Assembly: GCA_023078555.1 (NCBI GenBank) | Contig: CM041201.1 | Location: forward strand, 3,045,713 to 3,109,712 | Reading direction: 5' to 3' | DNA: 64,000 nt | From: Ulva prolifera | Taxonomy: Eukaryota > Chlorophyta > Ulvophyceae > Ulvales > Ulvaceae | Shown: positions 12,273 through 23,100 of the stretch, in pieces | Position numbering within the stretch: position 1 is the first letter of the stretch | Layout: each line of letters begins with the position of its first letter | Notes under the pieces: model-generated | The model's input: the letters and a program-made list of their open reading frames with translations, nothing else | Databases searched by the model: none | What the model was told of the DNA's origin: nothing | Translations under genes and position numbers: made by a program

Positions 12273-12364
12273 ACCCACAAGGGCGTTGGCCACGGCTGGT
12301 GCGGCCATATATTGGCCAATACAATACATTGGCCACTACCGGTGCGGCCAATGCCCTTGTGGGT
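12273..12364. mobile_element. Small foldback (MITE-like) element, 92 bp
   Basis: Terminal inverted repeats of about 20 bp: ACCCACAAGGGCGTTGGCC at the left, and the reverse complement of ACCCACAAGGGCATTGGCC at the right. The interior is also partly palindromic around repe­ated TTGGCC words. No clear target-site duplication is visible. Confidence 0.6.
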
Positions 12365-12874
12365 ACCCATGGTGGTCACATCTGGATCTGCTAAGGTATA
12401 TACTACTGATTACTTGTGATCATGGCCTAAAAGCCAGGTGTCTAGGCGTTCTTTCGAGCACGTGCATGTGCATGGAGTCAATCAAGTGTGCAAGCATGCG
12501 CCATACATGTACATGCACCATACAACCACGCAGCGCTGCATGCAGGTTGCAGGATTCCAGGTTGCAGGATTCCACGTGGATGTTCCATACTGACGCCAGC
12601 AATGATCATGAGCAGCCTGCTCATGATCCAGACACCATGAACTGAGTTCATGGTGTGTACTATCTGCTGATTGGCATTGTAGTGCACAGGTGCTCTGAAG
12701 CTGCTGCAGCTGTCATAACCATCATGTCCCGGCCCAGGCTACATGCTACAATTGTGAGCTGTACCTACCAACTGTAGCTCTTTCACGAGCTCTCCCTAGC
12801 CTAGCCGTACTCAGTAGGTCTGACTAGACATGTAGCTGCTCCTGCTGGGAGGCTGCAGCTGCTCCTGCTGCGAG

Positions 12875-13040
12875 GCTTGACCTTGCAGCTGCAAGGATGC
12901 AGATCTCGAGCTAGCCTCCAGCTTCACCAAACAGCTGTGCACATCGATGGAGCTAGCTACATCGATGTGCACAGCTGTTCAGTGGAGCTGGCCATGGAGG
13001 CTAGCTCGGGATCTGCATCCCTGCAGCTGCAAGGTCAAGC
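12875..13040. repeat. Long imperfect palindrome (about 80-bp arms)
   Basis: The left arm runs from GCTTGACCTTGCAGCTGCAAGG. Read backwards it is matched by the right arm ending GGTCAAGC, with GATGCAGATC, GCTAGCCTCCA, ACAGCTGTGCACATCGATG and their complements in between. The centre is AGCTAGCT at 12951-12958. The arms differ by a few substitutions and small indels. It could be a foldback transposon or a small-RNA precursor. Confidence 0.85.
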
Positions 13041-13935
13041 CAAGGAGCTCCCAGCAGTACTGACGATATGAAGACCGATTGCTGTCACAGAAGATCTAGA
13101 GCGAACCGGCATAGACTCACAAAAGATGGGCGTCGATGTATGCGCACCATGATGACACTACCGTGACCAGATCTCATGATCACGGGCCGGCATGTGGCGT
13201 ACCTGTCGCAACTGCGTCCCTGGAGTCGGATCCGTGTCGGTACAACAAAGGCATTGCGAGATACCCGAATCTTCGGTAGATTCATCTGCACATTCTGGGA
13301 CGAGCGATGTCCGCGCGGTTGTGCTCCTATGGGGATGCGTCATCGGTTGAAGCCAAAGCCCGGGCCGAACCCCCCGACCGGCACACCTTCGTAGCTAGCT
13401 ATGGCTAGGGTGTAGCGGCGCAATGGCCATGGCTTCACGGCACATCAACGTCATAATCATGCCGTCGATGAACTGCCAACGAGGCATACATACGTCTGTC
13501 CAGAAGAGCGCTTGTGGCATCGGCGAAGAGTGCACGGAGGCCTCATGTCATAATTATTATTAATGGGCAGTTCGTGCATGCACACGCGCCGCTCACAGTG
13601 TGAGCGCCGCCGCCTCATCGGGCCTGTTGGCACATGGTGTTCAAATTGCCGGCGAGCCCTTGTCAGCGCGGCAAGCACGTCATGGCAGCAGGTCTGCAAC
13701 TCCGGCCAGGTCACCATGGCTAGCTATAGTGCAATTATAATATATGACAGCTGACCTGTCAGTTGATGAGGAAGCCTGCATGCTGCAGCCCAGATCCATG
13801 TTGACCCACCAAGAGGGTGAATCCAAGATGTAAACTCGAGCCACGTGCACCCTCCCTCAAGAGAGGGTGGACGTTCTGCCATGCTCGCCACGTGCTGCTG
13901 GCCGCGCAGAACTGCCCGCGCAGGATGTGACAGTG

Positions 13936-13985
13936 TTGAAAAGGTCAAGGCGGCGAGGCGGCCCGGGCAGCACCGCGAGGCGTAT
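13936..13985 (-). repeat. Degenerate retroelement tail, copy 4
   Basis: Minus strand: CCTCGCGGTGCTGCCCGGGC ... GCCTTGACCTTTTCAA. Diverged member of the CTTTGTCCTTGTAA family. Confidence 0.5.
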
Positions 13986-14757
13986 GCCCCAGCAATTCCT
14001 TAAGCAGCGCATGGCCACAACCACCCGCCCGGGCCAACACACCCACGCCACAGCTGCAATCAGCGCACAAAACCCGTGGCGCCCCCAACAAACGACCGGC
14101 AGTAACAGTGCAGGCAACATTGGCCGACGTGTACGCTGGGACCTCGCCCGCCCCTATAGGCCGGCCAGGCATAATCTGCTCAGCCGAGCAGCGGCACTGT
14201 GGCAGGCCCAGCAGCTGGCAGGGCCAGGCTACACAGTGTTGGCGCCTGTGTGTGCCGGTTTGTGTTGCGTGCTGGTGGTTGCGTGGCTGGGTTTAAACAC
14301 AAGTGTGCCCGGCGGTGCTGCCTGCCTCTCTGGACCCGGATTTGTCCTTAAGCTGTTACAATTGTAACACAGTGGAGGCCGCACACAGTATTGTGGGGTG
14401 AGGTGCGCCTCGGCGACCCCGCCCGCTTGACGCCACCAACCGATGGCCTCTGACTCCGGGGCGGCGGGGTCCGCGATGCGTGCGGGATGACTTCGTTGGC
14501 ATGTGCGGGGACAGCTTGGGCACCGCATAGTCCCGGGTGCGATGCAGCGCGGGCCGGCGGGGCTGCGAGGCGGTGTGCCAGGCTGGCCGGGTGTGCTGTG
14601 GCTCTGGGGGTGGGGTGGGGTTTGGGGCTGGGGCGGCCCCTGGCCATCAGGCCGCCAGGATGGGCGGCCTTGGGTAGCAGTGTGTTGGGCGCGGCCCTGT
14701 CGTACGGCGACAGGCGTTGAGGTGTTGGATGCTAGCATCTGCTGCTGTGGTTGTGTG

Positions 14758-15095
14758 TTACAAAGGAAAAAGCCGGAGGGGCCGGTAGCACCGCCAGGAC
14801 CAAAAGGGAGAGCACGAGAAACGCAATGCGCACGTAGCAGGAGAGCAACAGCCAACGCCAAGACACAGCAAGCACCCACACACCCCCACACTCCTACATA
14901 CCACCACACGAACCAACCCCCACACGCACCTCCACACGCACCCACCCCCAAACGCCCCGACACACTGACACCCGACCCACGCGCCCACGCACCTGCACGC
15001 GGCCCAGACCCACCCCCCAACACACACACCCACGCGCCAATACGCTACACGACCCCGCCACCCGCGCGGCAGCGGCAGCCCCATGCAGCGGCCTG
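14758..15095 (-). mobile_element. 5'-truncated LINE/SINE-like insertion, copy 5 (338 bp), with 12-bp TSD
   Basis: On the minus strand this is a GT-rich body followed by GGCGGTGCTACCGG and a tail ending CCTTTGTAA. The 12-mer TGTGGTTGTGTG occurs directly before (14746-14757) and after it (15096-15107), as expected for a target-site duplication. No reading frame for a protein is visible. The body is low-complexity, so the TSD deserves caution. Confidence 0.6.
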
Positions 15096-15107
15096 TGTGG
15101 TTGTGTG

Positions 15108-15282
15108 TGGGCCGTTGGGTCTGTGGGTATGTGCTTGGCGGTCTGCGGATCTGTGTCGTTTGCTGAGGGCGTGATGGGTTTTCTGTACGTGGTGGGTGTG
15201 GCGTGCGTGGGTGTCTGGGTGTGTGCTTGGTCTGGTTGCTTCTTTTGCGGTGCCGCCCGCCTTGCCTCCTTTATCCTTGTAA
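15108..15282 (+). mobile_element. LINE/SINE-like tail, copy 6 (opposite orientation to copy 5)
   Basis: GT-rich sequence, then TTGCGGTGCCGCCCGCCTTG and TTTATCCTTGTAA. It adjoins copy 5, so the pair forms an inverted arrangement that could fold back. Its left boundary is not defined. Confidence 0.6.
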
Positions 15283-15393
15283 TACACAGCATTGTGGGTT
15301 ATGGTGCTACCTGGGGGGTTCTGTCTTTCTTTCCTGGCCGTGCATGTGCACAGGAGCAATGTGTATGAACTTCGACTCTGAATCTAGCAACCC

Positions 15394-15394
<1 letters not shown>

Positions 15395-15429
<35 letters not shown>
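15395..15429. repeat. Poly(C) run, 35 bases
   Basis: Longest homopolymer in the window, interrupted only by a T at 15394 and preceded by CCC. Confidence 0.9.
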
Positions 15430-15431
<2 letters not shown>

Positions 15432-17212
15432 TCGCCAGATGCCACGGCAGTTGCAGCCATGGCCGTGTGATGGTCGATGCTGACTTTGGTGTCTTGTGTT
15501 GCCTATCTAGTCGGGTGTGGTGGGGTGTTTTTTCGAGCTCATCGCTGCAACTCCTCCAGAAAGGTGCTTGTCTGTGCTTAGCAGGCGCTTCAATAGGCAT
15601 GCAGCAGGATCTCCATGCATGCTCCTGGGGTAGTCAGCTTCAGAGCTGCTTGCCACTGGGAAACTAGCTGGGGGCTTACATGCTGACAGGGATAATGCTA
15701 CCATGACTCTCCCCGATGTGCGAAACCTTGTCCAACATGGAAGTGTTCACTGAGGCATTCCAGGTCAGTCTGCAAACTGTGTTCCCAGGACATAATTGGA
15801 TAGCTGCAGGCAGGTGGCACTGCAGGAAACGCCTGAGATACGAAATGCGTAAGCATAAAGCACGAACAAGGCAATCCAGAGCCGTTGCCAATGCGTTGCA
15901 CACTCCACGGAAACACTACAAAGCACCAAGACAAATCAACATCGCGCCCAAGTGACGCCCCGCGTCCGGCACCCCCATGCCTCTGCCCTTCTCGGGGTGC
16001 AGGACGCGGGGTTTGAGGGCCTGGGTCCATTGCACATGCACTGCACACCGAGGCACTGTGACAGTTAGCCATACACCGTTGCATGCTGTGTGTTACAAGT
16101 GCATGGAAAGGTGCAGCTGTGATACGGAGGCCCTTGAATCTACCTCTTGCGCTAGGTCCTTTTTGGCAGACAGCTCTAATCGGCTGCGGTGCACACATGG
16201 CTTGGCTGTCATTTGCCTAGGCAATTCCTGCAGTGATAGCTGCCTCTCGGACTCTGTCCTTGTGACACAGCTCCGATCACTCACACATTTGTGCACAACT
16301 CAGCGCATTTACATGTGGGTGATGTCTCGGGCTCTGTTGCTGCACTTGCCACGAAGTTACTGCACAGCTGACGTACGAGCATATTTGTGGACCTGAGTAG
16401 TAGCTGTGTCACCTTTGCCTTCCTTTTGCGATTTAGATCATAACTCACCAGACACAACCGCTGTCCTTGTCACGAGTGCAGGCGTGGTGCAGCGGCTCCG
16501 CACCGGCTTGGCGCGTGCACAGGCACACGCTCGCCACAGGTGCCAAAATGCTTGTTTCCGCCCTTGAAACTGTCTGCTCATGCACATGCCGTATCTGCGT
16601 GACAGTCAGCTTTGCGACCGAGTTGTGCATGTCGCAGGCGACCGGGAGCAACACTGCGCAGACGCGCTTGAGGACAGAGGCGTTCCAGCGCGTTCATGAT
16701 CAGACACTTGTTACGGCTCTGATGTGTGGGTTTGGGCGGATATAGCAAGGGCGGCTGACGGGCTGCATCTGCACTGGTGCAGGTAAAGACGCGCGGGGAT
16801 GTGGCGATGCCTAACGCGACCAGAGCAAGAGGCAGAGTGCGGACGGTCGGGATATTTGCACCGTCAGCCATACGTCAGCACGATCGATGCATACATCCGT
16901 GCGGCGCACCAACTTCATGGCCATGGCGCATGGCGGGGAGCCTTTGGCGAGGGTGGCGTCATGCTTGGCAGGACAATGACCCAAGGAGCGGCGTGGGTGT
17001 CATGCTTGTTTGATGCCCGATCTGCACTCACATACCGTGTGCAGCGATTGTGTCGAGCTATAATTCGGCTGTTCTGTGTCTCTTCCACAGCAGCGCCAAT
17101 ATACATTCGATGCTTTACTCGGTGGCACAATGTCCGTGCTTGCCTAAGCACTACACATGACCAATTCCTGTTCGCGTAGGTTCAGTTCATCGCGATTTGA
17201 CCACTGAACTCG

Positions 17213-18642
17213 ATGTTGAGCGCTTTGGCTAACATGCGCACGAATGCGCGTGTGCTGGACGCCTCCCTCGATGCCCTGTCTTCGCAAATGCCAGACAAAC
17301 AAGTCGCCGAGCCGGCGTCGAGATCAGCATCCGGACCTCTGGCATATGCAATATCTCATGTTCCCTGTTTGAAAGCGCCTGAGGGCACTCGATGCGCGGC
17401 TTGGTGCCATGCCGCTGTCCTCGACGCGAATGAAGGTTTCTGGTCCTTGACATCTGCTATAGAGGGCGACGCGGTGGTCCTTGTCGCTTTGAGAGGATCC
17501 CTTTCTCAGCCACCAGTCAGACTGCAGCGGATGTGCTGCTACCGGATGCGGATGCCGTCTGAACTGTTTGACGCACTGCCGCAGCGGGCTATGCTCAGGC
17601 GGAGTTTGCTACCCCACCCCGCTCAAGACGCCATCTCCATGACAGAGCGACTGGAAAAGATGAAGGTGTTTTTCTGGGTGACCCTTATGCTGCTGCCTGT
17701 CCCTCCTGCATTTTATCTGCTGCTCTTCCCCGCGATGACATCATGATGTGCAGTGCCAACATCTGCACTTGCTCTACGACTGCCGCTTCCACTGCGGCTG
17801 GCTCTACGATACTATCCGAGCCAAACTTCAGTTTTTGACACTGCCCTGGCATGCCTGTTTTGCACGTTGTCTCGCACGTACACGTTGCGATAATCTTGGA
17901 TGCATGCAGGAGGCAACAGCACGCCTCGACCGTTGGTACCACTCGCACGACTGTCCGATCGAGGACACGTTCTCGCCAGAAGTCGTTGTCGTCCGGCATG
18001 TCACGGATTTCGTTACTGGCGCACAGGCGACGCGGTGCTTCACGTTCGACGACCTGCGCAAGCAGACGCGCGTGTCCTTCGGCCGAGAGCGTTCCAAGCA
18101 CGTGCTGGGCGAAACGCACGTCCCGCACCACTGCCTCAGCATGACCCAATGCTACGAGGTCACCCGCGACAGCTCTGGCCAACCCTGGCGGCAGTCCAGC
18201 ATCCGCGTCCGAGTGTTCGACCCACTCGATAACTACAAGCTCAAGGTGCGGCTCTGCTTTCTCCAGCCACGGACGCTCCAGCTGCAGCAGCGTGCTCCTA
18301 ATGCATATCCCGCATGCATCGCGGGGTCCGCGAAGCTGCTGCGAAACCGCTGACTCCCGCTAGATTTTGTCAGTGCTGGCAGCTGATCACACAGCGCGTT
18401 TGCAGGTCGGCCTAATACTATACAGCGAGCGCGACAAGTTCCCCAACGGACAGCTGCCGCAGAACGGGGGCCTGATCAAGGGCCCCTCTGCGTGCCTCAA
18501 CACCTCACAGCCTCGGCCGCAGGCGGTCATGCCACCGCCGCAGCCGCACCATGTGGCACCGAGCCCGGCTCTACGGCCGCCTGGAGCCTCTGTCAAGCGG
18601 GCGCGGGTTGCGGACGCGGGGGTCGTCCAGGGCCGAGCTTGA
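17213..18642 (+). CDS. Conserved-looking hypothetical protein, 341 residues
   Basis: Model join(17213..17665,17910..18245,18406..18642); all three exons join in phase 0. Splice sites are GTGTTT, GTGCGG and two canonical CAG acceptors. The N-terminal exon has a possible helix (ERLEKMK continuing into EATARLDRWYHSHDCP). The middle exon is the most protein-like, mixed alpha/beta in composition, with IEDTFSPEVVVVRHVTDFV, CFTFDDLRKQTRVSFGRE and IRVRVFDPLDNYKLKVGLIL running into exon 3. The C-terminus is Pro-rich and ends with a small basic patch (SVKRARVAD). No signal peptide or membrane helix stands out. I do not recognise the family and assign no function. Part of exon 1 could be an unspliced intron, since its central region has weak coding character. 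Confidence 0.6.
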
Positions 18643-20147
18643 GCTGCCAGCATGCCGGAGTGCTGCGTGCTCGGGTGCGCCGGTGGGAGCCGCTCTGTCA
18701 TGTGTTTGGGTGGAGCAGACGAGACCAGTCACTCAGGAGGCATGCGCAAGCCCATGCGTAGCCTCGCCTCCGCCTTCTAGGCAGCAGCATCGCTGGGGGC
18801 GGATGCGTCAAACTAAGGGGGGGGAGGGGTGCGGGTGTACAGGCGAAATCGGCGGCAGCAACATAACGAAGCCTGTTTTTCGATGCCGTGCTGCAGCAGT
18901 GAGCTGCGTGGTCAGCGTGCATATTTTTCAAAGCCCAGGCATTTCAAGTCGGGTAATCAGCCTCCTGCAGACGGCTGTGCGGGGCGGTGCGCCTGCCTGT
19001 GCGGCCCGGCCGCCGTGGAGATGGCCGATTTTGTCCTGTGATGAACTGTCAACATCCCGCGACCACGCGGACACAAGAAGTATGCGACGGCCCTTTGCAT
19101 GTATGAACCTTTCATGTGCTTCAGTTGCTGTGCCGAGTTGGACATGGAACCATGGTGTGGTTCCGGCGGCTGGAGAGCGGGAGGGCCTGTGGGGCTGCCA
19201 GCGGCTGCCCCCCATGGAGCAGTGCCGCACTGTGCAGCACGTGACCACGTCGTGTGCTCAAGAGTTTGTTTCAGACTGAGAAAAACCCAGCAGCACAGCC
19301 CTCCCTGCGCCTGTGTGTTGCTGGTCGCTGTGTAAACGAGAATAAGGTAGATTGTGTTACCGAAGCTGTTTGTCTGTGCCCCATGCATGGAGCTCACAGA
19401 GCCAAAACCCATGCCGCTGCAGTCCGATCTGAGCCTTTCCTCACAGCCTGGTCAATGAAGCATGCCTTGCATGCAGTCTCTGGGCGGGCCGGTGCACTCG
19501 TGCCCCCGCAGCCACTGTCCGCAAAGTGTCCTGACAAAGGCCCTCACCCCATGATAAAAATGGCTGTTGATCACCACACCAATGAGCTCGCGGCAGCCCT
19601 GCCTCACGTGCCGAATTATCGGAGAACCCTGGTGGGGTGTCCACAACACGCTGTACATGTTTGAATGACCGTAGGGCACCTGGGCTACATAGTGTCGCCG
19701 AACGCTGGGTTCGCGACAATGGCTGCCATGCGAGCCATCTGCACTACCACTCCGTTACAGTGGCCCGGCCATCGTACAAAACCTGCGGCAGCGACATCCG
19801 GGCGCCTGTCAAAACGGCGCAATCAGCACGTGCACCCAGACCTGATCTGCGCAGCCAGGACGGGCGGCGGCAGGTGCAGCATATGTCGTCCCATGAATTC
19901 GGAGTTGTCAATGTCCTCTTCAGGACGCGGCTCAGTAAAATCGGATTTACTTACTTTACAGCTGATGTGGCTGGGACGCAGCATGTTACTGCGTGGTACC
20001 TGCAGTGCTGCCTGCCTCTCCAAATGTGCCCTCGTAGCACAGAAACCCTCAGTGCGGCCAGAGCTGTGCGATGGCTCCCAGACAGGCCACACTGAATGCC
20101 CGCCCGTGACCCCGTGCGCCACAGCCACGCACCTGACACACACCCCC
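18643..20147. other. Spacer between convergent genes, no gene recognised
   Basis: Lies between the stop of the 341-residue protein gene (+) and the stop of the tandem-GAF gene (-). Open frames here are not convincing. It contains a short repeat at 19900-19955 and a minus-strand TGTAA at 19956-19960, 188 nt past the GAF-gene stop. Confidence 0.5.
19900..19955. repeat. Short dispersed repeat, GGAGTTGTCAATGTCC type, copy a
   Basis: About 50 bp nearly shared with 63731-63785: GGAGTTGTCAATGTCCTYT, then CAGGA and CTCAG with matching spacing. A related core is inverted at 24036-24090 and 54166-54219. Confidence 0.65.
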
Positions 20148-23100
20148 TCACATGCAGTTCCACAGCGCCATGCATGCCTGCTCCGCGAGGGCATACACGA
20201 TCTGCTCCTTCTCCGGCGAGTACCCGGCGGACACGGCCGCGGCCTCCGGCGCCGCCGCCGCGCTCCACGCGAGCACCAGCACTGCGAGCACCGGCAGCTT
20301 CGTCGGCTTGCCGGTCGGCACGCCCGGCACGAGCGCGACGTTGTCCGTCGGCACCGACGCCGCCGCCGCGGCGCCGCCGCCGCTGCTGTGTGCCAGGTGG
20401 CCGTAGTGCGGACACAGCACCGGCACCACGACCATGTGGCTGCGCTGCTCTGGGGGCCGCCGCTGCCAGTCCTCGCTGCATGCAGAAGCCGCCTGTTGGG
20501 CCTGTGGGCAGTCATCGGCGGGGGTGTGCGGTGGAGGCACTGCAGGTTACATTGGGGTGTCTCTGAGGCGTGCAGGCGTGGCTGCGACGCTAGGATGCAG
20601 GTGTTGCTGTGGTGCAGGCGGCCGTGCGTGGTGGAACCAGGTCCAGCAGTATGCACGCCCTGCGCACAGCGTGGCGCAGCATGCGGCGACATGGAGGTAT
20701 GGGGATCCACGGGTACCGTGTATGATGTATCGTGTGCAATCTAGGCAGACATGCGCCAGGCAGGCTCTGACATGCTGCTGAGTTCACATGTAGCCACTAC
20801 GCGGCCTCATGCATGCAGACACAGCCGCAAGCACAGTCGTGCACAGCTACCTATGCACAACCAGCCCCATGCCGGCCCCGCCAGCCACACAGGCATCACA
20901 ACTGTTAAGCTATGCGCAAGTTGTGCGCCATCCAGGGCAGGTGGTGCCGCACTCAGCCAGCGGATCCACCTCCGGGTCCACCTCCGCCGGCCGAAAGCTG
21001 AACCCCTCAAAGAACGCCTCGTCCGCCGCCGCGAGCGTACACGCGCCGCCATGCATGCGCAGGAGTTTCTTCCGGCGGGCCGCCTTGAACACCGCCGGCG
21101 CCTCGGTGCCCGCCGCGCCGGCCGCGACGGCGCGGCGCCGCCGCCGCAGCGGCGCCGCGTCGACCAGCCGCCGCCCGACGACCGCCGCGTACAGGTGCGT
21201 CTGCACCGTGTCTGTCTCTGCGTAGCCCCGCGCCGGGGAGGGGATGTGGTAGACGGCACTGTAGGTGCAGCCGAGGAGGCGGATGCCCATGGCGGCGACG
21301 GAGCGGGCGGCCCCCGACAGGAGGGTGGAGCGGTGCAGCTGTGGCGCATCCTGCACCCCCACTCCCCCCGGCCTGTTGACAAACCCTGCCCAGCCCGATG
21401 ACGTGGCAGTGACACTCCGGTGGCAGGCGCGAATGTGTATGCGGTCTCGCTGCAGGGGAGCAATGCGCGGTCGCGGTTCAAGCCTGCTGTGGCCGCTGTG
21501 CCCGGGCCCCCATGCAGAGCGGCACGTTGCCGGAGGTCCAGGCTGTTGAATGGACCACTTCAAACACCGCACGCACTCGATGTGTGCGACACGTGCTTGC
21601 CCCAGCGCGCAGCGGAACCGCGATGCAGTTACATCAGCCGGCGCGATCTTACACCGGAACATTTGAACTAAAATGCAAGCACTGGCACCATGCACACGTG
21701 GGGGTGGGGGGGGGTCCTGAAAGTCTGGCACAATCTGGAGACGGGGACTCAAAAACCCAAATTTTCAAGGAAGCAGAGCCAGGGCGGCCTTCCTTGAGGG
21801 GCCGCACCTTGAGGAAGGCGTGCCAGAGGGCAGTCAGGCGCTGCGTGTGCACGAGGTGGTCCTCCTTGTGGCGGCCGCGCTCGAGCGAGCCCATGACGAG
21901 GGCCGCGTGGCCCGCCACCTCCTGCAGCAGCTCCACGTCCCCCAACCCAAAGCCGCCGCCCTTCTCCGGCGCCTGCATCCCGTCACCCTGCACGGCCCGT
22001 CATGCCATCACTGCAGGGTGACTACCCAGCCTGTGGTTCCGATAAAGCTTTGCCCGCGGCTGACAAGGGGATCGCAGGGTGAATCCAAATCTACATTGCT
22101 CTACTGGACGGAATAGTCTCCTGGGAAGCTCTGTGCTGTATGGCCACCGTCTTGGTCCCGAGAGTCCGGACTTGTCACCGTCCCATCGGTCGTGGCTATG
22201 TCGTCGTGCACACACGCATGCATGCATGCAGTCACCGTGGGCGGCGACCGAGAGACACCGGGATGGACAGCCAGGTGCCGCCGCTGCAGGCAGTCCACGC
22301 ATATGCGGATCGAGGCGTGTCGCAAGCCAGCAGCCGCCTGCTGGCATGATGCATGCCCGGCTACTGCCACCCTCCCAGCCGCTCCCCTCCCTGAGAAGCC
22401 ATCACCGTGGTGCACGGCAGGGAGATGCTACTCGAGTCATTCATGCGATCGAAACCAATCCAAAATTGGCCCGAGTTTTGAAGATGCACAGAGGGTTAAC
22501 GGCAGACTTTTCATACACGCAAAACTTCAAGAAACCGACCCTATTGGGGAGTAATCTGCGAACTATATTGGGAGTAATCTTAGGTACTGCCGCAGACATG
22601 GGCTGGCCCCGCGTTGCTGCTCCGAGGCCGCACCTGCGTGTAGAAGGGGTCGGGGTAGGAGAGGGTTCGGCGAAGGCTGCCGTCGGGCCGCAGCTCCTCG
22701 TGGGCCCCCTCGGGGCGCTTGCTGAACACGGTGAGCACGCCGGCGAGCAGCGGCTTGCGGTCGCTGCCGCGCCCCGCCTCCGCCCCACGGTTCCCGGGGG
22801 TCTCCAGCACCGAGGCCGGCTCCCCGCCCTCCAGCAGCTTCGCCGGGTCCTGCAGTGTTGCCCCCACGTGCTCCAGACTACGTTACCACACTACGACTTC
22901 GATGCAGAATCCAGGCATCCTGATGCGGAATCTAGGCATCCCTGAAAGGGGGCGTTCACGAGGAGGGGGTACGGAGCGTGGTGTCCCTGGGACGTGTATC
23001 TGCTTCTGCAAGCTGTGTTCATCGACGCAGGTGGCAGGTCACCGACATGACTGCTATACCCCTGGATCCTTGCCTCAGCATGTCAGCACGAGGTTGACGT

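Larger units (their letters stand above)
8930..17212. other. 8.3-kb repeat-rich stretch with no confidently recognised gene
   Basis: No open frame here resembles a known family. It holds a weak membrane-protein candidate (9589-10257), a 15-bp tandem repeat, two large foldbacks, poly(G) and poly(C) tracts, and a cluster of GT/AC-rich retroelement tails at 13.9-15.3 kb. Frames at 14.2-15.1 kb are low-complexity translations of GT/AC-rich DNA. Confidence 0.6.

Noticed and set aside
14758-15282. Terminal-inverted-repeat DNA transposon
   Set aside because: The ends match a tail that also occurs singly with TSDs, and an internal 12-bp duplication divides the region, so two retro-insertions fit better.
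14229-15292. Long open frames rich in Gly/Val/Cys or Pro/His/Thr
   Set aside because: They are translations of GT/AC-rich repeat DNA, open on both strands, without motifs or splice logic.
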